Assembly: GCA_009929055.1 (NCBI GenBank)
Contig: SABI01000172.1
Coordinates: 1 to 5,386 of the forward strand
Reading direction: 5' to 3'
Length of the DNA stretch: 5,386 nt
From: Spirochaetia bacterium
GTDB lineage: Bacteria > Spirochaetota > Spirochaetia > Sphaerochaetales > Sphaerochaetaceae
Shown here: positions 1 to 4,775 of the stretch, in pieces
Position numbering within the stretch: the first letter of the stretch is position 1
Layout of the letters: every line of letters starts with the position of its first letter
Position numbers and translations under genes: made by a program
The notes under the pieces: model-generated
What the model saw: only the letters and a program-made list of their open reading frames with translations
Told to the model about the DNA's origin: nothing
The model's database searches: none

Positions 1-895
1 CCATACCACCACGAGGCCCTCTAAGGGTCTTATGGGTAGTTGTTGTCACTACATCAGCGTGCAGTACTGGGTCATAATCTCCACTCATCACTTTACCTGC
101 GACGAGGCCTGCAAAGTGGGCCATATCTACCATGAAGACAGCCCCTACTTCAGTAGCAATTTCTTTCATCTTTTTAAAATTGATTAATCGAGGGTAAGCA
201 CTATAGCCCGCTAAAAGAATAAGGGGTTTAATTTCTTTAGCAAGGCGCCTAATTTCTTCATAATCAAGAAGGCCACTCTCTCTGTCTACTGTATAGGTGT
301 AGGCATCAAACATTTGAGCACTTACGTTTTGTCGATATCCATGGGTAAGGTGTCCACCTGAGTAGTAGTCGAGTCCTAATATTTTTTGGTTTCCTACAGC
401 ACTACGAATTTTGTTCCACTCTTCCCTCTTCATTTCAGAGATGTTAGTGACACCCATCTCTTCTAAGGTAGGAACTTGTACTTTTTGATTCAGTATTGCC
501 CAATAAGCAATAAGGTTCGCATCAGCACCACTGTGTGGTTGAACGTATGCATGCTCTGCGTTAAAGAGCTTACATGCTAATTCACTTGCATGATGTTCAA
601 TTGCATCTACGTTATCACAACCTGCATAGAAGCGATGGTAGGCATAGCCTTCACTATATTTATCTGTTAAAAGGTTTCCCATTGCAACTTGACTGGCAAT
701 AGATGAGAAGTTTTCACTTGCAATTAACTTAAGGTGACTTCGCTGATCAATCAACTCTTTTACAATTGAGGAAGCAACCAGTGGTGATACTGAAGAAACA
801 AGATCAAGATTAGCAATATATGCTACAGCTTTTGGATCAATCTCCATTCCTTTTTTTGATTCTAAGTAACTCGTTAATAAAGAGACGCTTTTCAT
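1..895 (-). CDS. glyA: Serine hydroxymethyltransferase, long form (5' part; C-terminus beyond left edge)
   Basis: This PLP enzyme interconverts serine and glycine using tetrahydrofolate, in the cytoplasm, and supplies one-carbon units. I translated 298 residues; about 200 C-terminal residues lie outside the window. Visible motifs are LIASEN (57-62), KYSEGYAYHRFYAG (79-92, with the catalytic Glu at 82), QPHSG (119-123, His121 stacking on PLP), GGHLTHG (180-186), VDMAHFAGLVAG (256-267, PLP-binding Asp257) and TTTTHKTLRGPRGG (284-297, PLP lysine Lys289). Compared with E. coli GlyA from memory, there is an N-terminal extension of about 25 residues and about 31 extra residues between QPHSG and GGHLTHG. 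This long form is known from spirochaetes and chlamydiae. The ATG at 893-895 is preceded by AGGAG (903-907) with a 7-nt spacer. A promoter candidate lies at 928-957. All visible catalytic residues are present, so the gene looks intact. The enzyme call is very secure. Confidence 0.97.
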   Translation of the reverse strand, partial: MKSVSLLTSYLESKKGMEIDPKAVAYIANLDLVSSVSPLVASSIVKELIDQRSHLKLIASENFSSIASQVAMGNLLTDKYSEGYAYHRFYAGCDNVDAIEHHASELACKLFNAEHAYVQPHSGADANLIAYWAILNQKVQVPTLEEMGVTNISEMKREEWNKIRSAVGNQKILGLDYYSGGHLTHGYRQNVSAQMFDAYTYTVDRESGLLDYEEIRRLAKEIKPLILLAGYSAYPRLINFKKMKEIATEVGAVFMVDMAHFAGLVAGKVMSGDYDPVLHADVVTTTTHKTLRGPRGGM

Positions 896-927
896 TCAAT
901 CACTCCTACTATGTTAGATTACTCTGT

Positions 928-957
928 ATTGTGCCCATTCTCATTGAACTCTGTCAA
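928..957 (-). promoter_or_regulatory. Probable sigma-70-type promoter of glyA
   Basis: On the minus strand a perfect TTGACA -35 box (952-957) is followed after 18 bp by CACAAT (928-933), a 4-of-6 match to the -10 box. The predicted start point is near 921, leaving a leader of about 25 nt that contains the AGGAG ribosome-binding site of glyA. The -10 is weak and the spacer slightly long, so this is a reasonable rather than certain call. Confidence 0.5.
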
Positions 958-976
958 TAAATTATAGGGAAATTGT

Positions 977-1004
977 CCATATTCTGTTGAATAATAAGTA
1001 TTTG
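977..1004 (+). repeat. 28-bp direct repeat, left copy
   Basis: This 28-bp segment begins CCATATTCTG and ends AAGTATTTG, and is identical base for base to 2472-2499. The match ends abruptly on both sides: T against C before it, TACTAA against ACCTCA after it. The two copies enclose the ATPase gene and have the same orientation, as expected for a duplicated target or attachment site. I see no recombinase gene and no clear palindromic core within the 28 bp. Confidence 0.9.
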
Positions 1005-1129
1005 TACTAATCTAACAAAAAAGAGACCTTTTTTATCGTCACTTTGAACAGTGCCCTACTTTGTAATGAACATCTTATTATGCCTCTTGGTGTTCCATGG
1101 GAAGGGCCTTTTTCTCTGTATTATCTCAT

Positions 1130-1170
1130 GTTCCGGCTAATTGCTATATTGATGTTGCAATCTCCCGAAC
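1130..1170 (+). other. Imperfect hairpin upstream of the ATPase gene
   Basis: GTTCCGG (1130-1136) pairs with CCCGAAC (1164-1170) with one C-C mismatch, and inside that ATTGC (1140-1144) pairs exactly with GCAAT (1157-1161), leaving a 12-nt loop. It ends 20 nt before the ribosome-binding site. There is no following T-run, so it is not an intrinsic terminator. It could be a structured leader or an operator, or it could be fortuitous. Confidence 0.3.
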
Positions 1171-1199
1171 AATAAACTATTCTAATCACAGGAGAGGTT

Positions 1200-2381
1200 A
1201 TGTATATAGAGAGGAAAATTGAAAGAATAATTAGAGAATTAGAGAATGACTACCCCGTAATTTCAATTATTGGCCCCAGACAATCAGGAAAAACATCTCT
1301 TGTACAACACCTATATCCTGAATATTCGTATGTAAATCTAGAGAAAGCACAAGCATACCAATTAGCAAAAGAATCTGCTGATGAATTCTTCAAAGTTTAT
1401 AAAACACCAATTATTATAGACGAGATTCAAAGAGTTCCAGAGCTATTAAGAAGCATACAAGTAATGACTGATGAGTCAGGACAAAAACCGAAAGAGTTTA
1501 TTATTACAGGAAGTCAAAAAATTCATATTAAAGGGCATATAGCACAATCCTTAGCAGGAAGAACAGCAATTTTCCAAGTATTGCCATTATCGCTAGAAGA
1601 GATTAAAAACTTTGGAGAAACTACTACAGATAGAGACACGCTTCTCGTAAAAGGGTGCTATCCAAAACTATTCTCTGTTGGTATATCTTCTTACTACCAC
1701 TATTACCAAAACTATATCAGTACCTATATTCAAAAAGATGTTAAACAAATCACATCTATTCAAGATGAAGGATTATTCTACACATTCTTGAAGCTTCTTG
1801 CTGGAAGAGTAGGAAACCTCTCTAATGTATCTTCTCTTTCAAATGATTTAGGGGTGGCTCGTGCTACAATAGATAGATGGTTGGAAATTCTTGAGGCATC
1901 CCACATCATATATCGTCTACAACCCTACTCTTCAAATAGAACAAGCGTACTTGTAAAAACCTCAAAAATCTATTTTTGTGATACGGGCATTGTCTGTTCA
2001 TTGCTCGATATTTCTACTGTAGAGCAGATGATTAGAGATCCATTGCGTGGTGCAATCTTTGAAAATTACTGTGTTATGGAAGCAATAAAGCAGAGAAGCA
2101 ATGAAGGATTACCACAAAATCTCTATTTCTACAGAGACAAACATGGGCTTGAAATTGATCTCCTTGTTGAAAAGAATCGGATGATTACCCCCTACGAAAT
2201 AAAGAGTTCTGACCGATATGATAAAGATCAATTAAGAAATCTACATACATTCTCAAAAAACCAACAACAAAACCTCTCTACTATAGAAAAAGGGGGCTTA
2301 ATCTATGCAGGTTCTATTAAAACAACCCTCAATGGATATACCATATACCCCCTCATAGATATTATAGGATTATTCGTATAA
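1200..2381 (+). CDS. AAA-family ATPase with C-terminal DUF4143 domain
   Basis: This 393-residue cytoplasmic protein has the usual length for the family. The N-terminal ATPase domain (about 1-135) has Walker A GPRQSGKT (25-32), Walker B IIIDEIQ (71-77, Asp74-Glu75), a sensor-like strand IITGSQ (101-106, where TGSS is more usual) and the family LAGR motif (118-121). A winged-helix-like segment follows at about 187-240. The DUF4143 region contains GAIFENY (284-290) and then GLEIDLLV (316-323) and YEIKSS (332-337). Glu318, Asp320, Glu333 and Lys335 match the pattern of PD-(D/E)XK nuclease-like folds. The family is abundant, often multicopy, and has no settled function, so nuclease activity is not claimed. 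The ATG is preceded by AGGAG (1190-1194) with a 5-nt spacer. It stands alone, flanked by 28-bp direct repeats, and is rich in AGA arginine codons. No signal peptide or membrane segment is seen. Confidence 0.93.
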   Translation: MYIERKIERIIRELENDYPVISIIGPRQSGKTSLVQHLYPEYSYVNLEKAQAYQLAKESADEFFKVYKTPIIIDEIQRVPELLRSIQVMTDESGQKPKEFIITGSQKIHIKGHIAQSLAGRTAIFQVLPLSLEEIKNFGETTTDRDTLLVKGCYPKLFSVGISSYYHYYQNYISTYIQKDVKQITSIQDEGLFYTFLKLLAGRVGNLSNVSSLSNDLGVARATIDRWLEILEASHIIYRLQPYSSNRTSVLVKTSKIYFCDTGIVCSLLDISTVEQMIRDPLRGAIFENYCVMEAIKQRSNEGLPQNLYFYRDKHGLEIDLLVEKNRMITPYEIKSSDRYDKDQLRNLHTFSKNQQQNLSTIEKGGLIYAGSIKTTLNGYTIYPLIDIIGLFV

Positions 2382-2471
2382 GAGGAAAGAGAGCCCTTAG
2401 AAATATATGAGGGAAAAAGAATGCTGCCCTTACCTAATAACATTTGAGGTGGTTTCTTTTACCTTCTTTTC

Positions 2472-2499
2472 CCATATTCTGTTGAATAATAAGTATTTG
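2472..2499 (+). repeat. 28-bp direct repeat, right copy
   Basis: This is identical to 977-1004 over 28 bp and in the same orientation. It ends 18 bp before the -35 box of the infA promoter, so the core promoter is outside the repeat. If the repeats mark an insertion, either copy could be the original chromosomal sequence. Confidence 0.9.
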
Positions 2500-2517
2500 A
2501 CCTCACTTTCTACTGAG

Positions 2518-2546
2518 TTGACAAAAGATGCGCCATTTTTTACAAT
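2518..2546 (+). promoter_or_regulatory. Strong sigma-70-type promoter of infA
   Basis: A perfect TTGACA (2518-2523), a 17-bp spacer and TACAAT (2541-2546, 5 of 6 to consensus) form a near-ideal vegetative promoter. Transcription should start near 2553, giving a 40-nt leader to the GTG start of infA. Strong expression fits the essential role of IF-1. This promoter also argues against translation beginning at the upstream in-frame ATG at 2407, which would lie before the transcript starts. Confidence 0.8.
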
Positions 2547-2583
2547 TCAATTGTTCCTTTACAATGTAATGGTTCACTTTATC

Positions 2584-2588
2584 GGAGG
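2584..2588 (+). promoter_or_regulatory. Ribosome-binding site that fixes the GTG start of infA
   Basis: GGAGG lies 4 nt before the GTG at 2593-2595. The spacing is short but usable. The alternative in-frame ATG at 2569 has no purine-rich site before it and would add eight residues not expected in IF-1. Confidence 0.75.
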
Positions 2589-2592
2589 TTTT

Positions 2593-2811
2593 GTGGCTAA
2601 AGAAGAAGCAATTGAAGTAGAAGGTCTCGTACGCGAAGCCCTTCCCAACACCATGTTCCGCGTTGAACTTACAAATGGGCATATTATTCTTGCTCACCTA
2701 TCAGGGAAAATGCGAAAACACTATATTAGAATAGTTCCAGGAGATACAGTACGTGTCGCACTTTCACCTTATGATTTGACTAGGGGTCGTATTATCTACC
2801 GAGAAAGATAG
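2593..2811 (+). CDS. infA: Translation initiation factor IF-1
   Basis: IF-1 binds the A site of the 30S ribosomal subunit and works with IF-2 and IF-3 during initiation. From the GTG start the product is 72 residues, the normal size, and is a single OB-fold domain throughout. Recognisable motifs are AKEEAIEVEG at the N-terminus, LPNTMFRVEL, NGHIILAHLSGKMRKHYIRI, GDTVRVALSPYDLTRGRI and the basic C-terminus YRER. The start was chosen from the alignment to known IF-1 proteins, the GGAGG at 2584-2588 and the promoter at 2518-2546; longer in-frame starts lie upstream but add unrelated sequence. The gene is monocistronic here, divergent from glyA with the ATPase cassette between them, and convergent with the smr gene 11 bp away. 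Identification is secure. Confidence 0.96.
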   Translation: MAKEEAIEVEGLVREALPNTMFRVELTNGHIILAHLSGKMRKHYIRIVPGDTVRVALSPYDLTRGRIIYRER

Positions 2812-2822
2812 AATTTTTATTA

Positions 2823-3278
2823 TCATCTAATTACCAAGATAACATATGTAGCACCACTTCCTCCCTGATCAGGGGGGGCATTTCCATATAATTTTACATA
2901 TCTAGATTTTCTTAGTTCATCTAGGACAACTTGTTTTAATACCCCTTGTCCATCTTGACTATGGATACCTCTACCATGAATTATTCTCACCTTCTTATAC
3001 TCATTATCTACACAATTAATAAGAAATTGCTCGATAAGAACTTTAGTCTCTTCAATGGTATGTCCATGAAGGTCTAAAACTGCCTCATCTTTTAATTTTT
3101 TCAAATATCCTAAAGAAGATTTTCCTGTCCTTATGCGCGCTTTCTTTGTTTGGTTTTGATATAACTGTTCATAGGAACTCTCTTTTTCTTCAATAATATG
3201 AGAAAAACGGCCGTCACCAGCCGCTTTCTTCCCTTCACTCGAAGAATCCCATTGTTCTAAGATCTCTTTGAAATCCAT
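2823..3278 (-). CDS. Small Smr-domain protein
   Basis: This 151-residue protein has a charged, probably flexible N-terminal half (1-65) and a C-terminal Smr domain (about 66-151). The domain shows the family signatures LDLHG (68-72), HGRG (101-104) and GGSGATYV (139-146). Smr domains, first known from the C-terminus of MutS2, bind nucleic acid and in several cases nick DNA or cleave RNA; stand-alone versions are common and their substrates mostly unknown. No MutS-type ATPase is present. The ATG (3276-3278) follows the TAG of the CBS-ACT gene with no gap, and its ribosome-binding site (GAGG) lies in the last codons of that gene, so the two are very likely translationally coupled. The stop is TGA. 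A role in repair or RNA quality control is possible but cannot be read from the sequence. Confidence 0.88.
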   Translation of the reverse strand: MDFKEILEQWDSSSEGKKAAGDGRFSHIIEEKESSYEQLYQNQTKKARIRTGKSSLGYLKKLKDEAVLDLHGHTIEETKVLIEQFLINCVDNEYKKVRIIHGRGIHSQDGQGVLKQVVLDELRKSRYVKLYGNAPPDQGGSGATYVILVIR

Positions 3279-3923
3279 CTACACCTCACGAACATCCATT
3301 ATTTCCATCACCATTGGTTTCACTATATCTACAGCATCACTCATAGCAATCCCTTGCATTTTAATGGTACAGACTGCATTAGAACTATCGGTCCCCATAA
3401 AGGTTCCAAATGCTATGATATCAACACCATGTTTTGAGAGTTCATTAGAAATAGCAGCTATGGCACCTGGTTTATCTTCTACTAAGAAACTCATCCTCAC
3501 ACCAAAGTGACGAGCTCCGAATAATTCAAGAAGAATCTTAAATAAATCACTTTTGCTTACAATACCAATAAGTTTGTTGTTTTCAACTACAGGAAGAGCA
3601 GAGAGATCTTGGTCGGCCATCAAGCGAGCAGCTTCTTCAACTGTGGTATCTTTAGTGATTGTAACAACATCATGGGTCATTAGTTTTTTTACAGTAAGCT
3701 GACTCAAGAGATAAGCCATCTCATGAATACTTAAAGAACTTACGGGAGAAGGAGAAGCATATAAAATATCTTTTTCTGAAATAATCCCAACAAGACGATG
3801 GTCTTTGTCAAGGACTGGCAAACGATGTACTTTTTCTCGCTTCATTAAAGCTGAAGCATCGGCAACAGACATATCGGGTGTTGCGGTGACAGGGTTTCTT
3901 GTCATTCTTCTTTCAATAATCAT
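3279..3923 (-). CDS. CBS-CBS-ACT domain protein (AcuB-like architecture)
   Basis: This 214-residue cytoplasmic protein has two CBS domains followed by an ACT domain. CBS1 spans about 7-55 (MTRNPVTATP; LVGIISEKDIL at 44-54), CBS2 about 77-130 (MTHDVVTIT; LIGIVSKSDLFK at 118-129) and ACT about 142-205 (VRMSFLVEDKPGAIAAI). CBS pairs usually bind adenosine nucleotides, and ACT domains usually bind amino acids, so a regulatory sensor is the natural inference; no catalytic domain is present. The architecture matches proteins often labelled AcuB, but nothing here points to acetoin metabolism. The ATG is preceded by GGAGGG (3929-3934) with a 5-nt spacer. The gene lies 66 bp downstream of livF and directly abuts the smr start. 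TACAAT occurs in the gap, but with a poor -35 box, so a private promoter is uncertain. Confidence 0.9.
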   Translation of the reverse strand: MIIERRMTRNPVTATPDMSVADASALMKREKVHRLPVLDKDHRLVGIISEKDILYASPSPVSSLSIHEMAYLLSQLTVKKLMTHDVVTITKDTTVEEAARLMADQDLSALPVVENNKLIGIVSKSDLFKILLELFGARHFGVRMSFLVEDKPGAIAAISNELSKHGVDIIAFGTFMGTDSSNAVCTIKMQGIAMSDAVDIVKPMVMEIMDVREV

Positions 3924-3989
3924 ACCATCCCTCCACTATAGGTCACTTTATTGTAGCCTAGAGCCTATTATTATTCCAGCACAATATTC

Positions 3990-4775
3990 TTACTCTCCAA
4001 GATAAGCTGCTCTTACTTTTTCATTACTGAGTAGTTTATCTGAGTCATCAGCAAGAACAATACGCCCATTTTCCATCACATAGCCCCTTTTTGAAGCCTT
4101 TAGGGCCATTCGAGCATTCTGCTCTACTAAAAATACTGTGACATTTTCTTCTTTGTTAATAATATGGATCTTTTCAAATATGTCGGCAATGATAAGAGGG
4201 GCGAGCCCTAAGCCAGGTTCATCGAGTAGCAAAAGACGAGGGGAGCTCATCAGAGCTCGAGCTATGGCCATCATCTGTTGCTCTCCTCCACTAAGACTTC
4301 TTGTTTTTTGCTTTCTTCTTGCACCGAGTATGGGAAAGAAGTCGTACATTTCCTCTTTCTTTTTAGCTATTTTTGCATCATCACGAACGAGGTAAGCTCC
4401 CATATCGAGATTCTCTTCAACACTCATGTCTGCAAATACCCTTCTTCCTTCAGGAACAAGGGCGACTCCTAAGCCAGCTATTTCATCAGTACGGAGGCTA
4501 TTTACCCCATTCCCTTTGTTTCTTCTAAAGAAGCTGCTCATAGAAGAGTTTTGCCCCTTATTGCTATGTGCAATAATTCTATCTTCATAGGTAATGGATC
4601 CACCTATTAAGGGTTCAAGGCCAACGATTGCTTTAAGAAGGGTACTTTTGCCTGCACCATTTGCCCCAATAAGGCATACTATGTCTCCAGCATCTACGTG
4701 CATACTTACATCTTTAAGTGCTTTAATATTGCCATAACTTACATGAATTGAATCAATGCTTAGTAGTTTACTCAT
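3990..4775 (-). CDS. livF: Branched-chain amino-acid ABC transporter ATP-binding protein LivF
   Basis: This is one of two nucleotide-binding subunits that drive LIV-type (HAAT) amino-acid import at the inner face of the membrane. The 261 residues show Walker A GANGAGKST (37-45), the LivF-typical VPEGRRVF (107-114), the signature LSGGEQQ (161-167), Walker B LLLLDEP (181-187), GLGLAP (188-193) and LVEQNA (216-221). E. coli LivF has 237 residues; the excess is a Ser/Asn/Arg/Lys-rich insertion at about 68-95, between the antiparallel beta region (GGSITYED) and DEIAGLG. The ATG overlaps the livG stop as ATGA and has AGGA (4782-4785) before it. The permease and binding-protein genes are not in the window and are expected further right. 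The exact substrate among branched-chain or related amino acids cannot be read from an ATPase subunit. Confidence 0.95.
   Translation of the reverse strand: MSKLLSIDSIHVSYGNIKALKDVSMHVDAGDIVCLIGANGAGKSTLLKAIVGLEPLIGGSITYEDRIIAHSNKGQNSSMSSFFRRNKGNGVNSLRTDEIAGLGVALVPEGRRVFADMSVEENLDMGAYLVRDDAKIAKKKEEMYDFFPILGARRKQKTRSLSGGEQQMMAIARALMSSPRLLLLDEPGLGLAPLIIADIFEKIHIINKEENVTVFLVEQNARMALKASKRGYVMENGRIVLADDSDKLLSNEKVRAAYLGE
4491..4574 (-). other. Polar insertion within LivF
   Basis: This segment encodes about residues 68-95 of LivF. Counting from GSI (59-61) to the isoleucine of IAGLG (99), there are 37 residues where the usual LivF has about 14, so about 23 are extra. The added residues are mostly Ser, Asn, Gly, Arg and Lys with a central FF, which looks like a surface loop. 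The reading frame continues cleanly through all downstream motifs, so this is not a frameshift. Confidence 0.7.

Larger units (their letters stand above)
912..1017. repeat. 10-bp perfect inverted repeat bracketing the glyA promoter
   Basis: TGTTAGATTA at 912-921 is the exact reverse complement of TAATCTAACA at 1008-1017; the arms are 86 bp apart. The left arm lies about where glyA transcription should begin. The right arm begins 4 nt after the left 28-bp direct repeat, inside the presumed insert. It could be a pair of operator sites or chance in AT-rich DNA. Beyond 10 bp the match stops on both sides. Confidence 0.4.
896..1199. other. Intergenic region between glyA and the ATPase gene (304 bp)
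   Basis: No convincing gene or RNA is seen here. From left to right it holds the glyA ribosome-binding site, one arm of a 10-bp inverted repeat (912-921), the glyA promoter candidate (928-957), the left copy of the 28-bp direct repeat (977-1004), the second inverted-repeat arm (1008-1017), and about 180 bp of AT-rich sequence ending in an imperfect hairpin (1130-1170) and the ATPase ribosome-binding site (AGGAG, 1190-1194). I found no good promoter for the ATPase gene. TTGCAA (1155-1160) with TATTCT (1178-1183) at 17-bp spacing is possible, but it would start transcription almost on the ribosome-binding site. Confidence 0.6.
977..2499 (+). mobile_element. Candidate repeat-bounded cassette carrying a lone AAA/DUF4143 ATPase gene
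   Basis: A 1,495-bp repeat unit (one 28-bp repeat copy plus 1,467 bp of unique sequence carrying a single gene) sits between the divergent glyA and infA genes, bounded by perfect 28-bp direct repeats. The glyA and infA promoter candidates lie outside it and are intact. Collapsing the two repeats to one would restore a 202-bp intergenic region. Arginine codons also differ: by my count the ATPase uses AGA/AGG for 15 of 20 arginines, against 7 of 20 in glyA plus infA; livF is intermediate at 9 of 15. There is no transposase, integrase or clear terminal inverted repeat, so any mobility would depend on functions supplied elsewhere or on homologous recombination. The insertion reading is inference; the repeats are observed. 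Confidence 0.5.
2382..2592. other. Intergenic region between the ATPase gene and infA
   Basis: This 211-bp stretch holds the right flank of the presumed cassette (2382-2471), the right 28-bp repeat, the infA promoter and the infA leader. It is open in the infA reading frame back to an ATG at 2407, but the residues encoded there do not resemble IF-1 and they span the infA promoter, so I do not treat them as coding. Downstream of the ATPase stop I see no G+C-rich hairpin followed by T residues, so its terminator is not identified. Confidence 0.55.

Noticed and set aside
1018..1035. A-run / GAGACC / T-run resembling an intrinsic terminator
   Set aside because: The only pairing is A against T with no G+C stem, and no upstream plus-strand gene needs a terminator there.
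1091..1115. TTCC/GGAA mini-stem followed by GGCCTTTTT as a terminator
   Set aside because: The stem is 4 bp with an internal mismatch, and no gene ends before it.
1066..1140. 24-codon open frame upstream of the ATPase gene (hydrophobic, begins MNILLCLL)
   Set aside because: It has no ribosome-binding site or promoter, and short open frames are expected by chance; a leader peptide cannot be supported.
1102..2397. AAGGGC (1102-1107) and GCCCTT (2392-2397) flanking the ATPase gene as possible terminal inverted repeats
   Set aside because: Only 6 bp match exactly, the flanking pyrimidine tracts align poorly, and they are not at the ends defined by the 28-bp repeats.
2407..2592. In-frame 5' extension of the infA reading frame from ATG 2407, giving a 134-residue product
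   Set aside because: The extra 62 residues do not resemble IF-1, cross the near-consensus infA promoter and the 28-bp repeat, and lie upstream of the predicted transcript start; GTG 2593 has GGAGG before it.
2503..2697. 64-residue minus-strand open frame opposite infA
   Set aside because: It is a shadow of infA and its leader, with no recognisable domain.
3268..4005. Plus-strand open frames opposite the CBS-ACT gene
   Set aside because: They are antisense to a clearly identified CBS-CBS-ACT gene, with no ribosome-binding sites or domain features.
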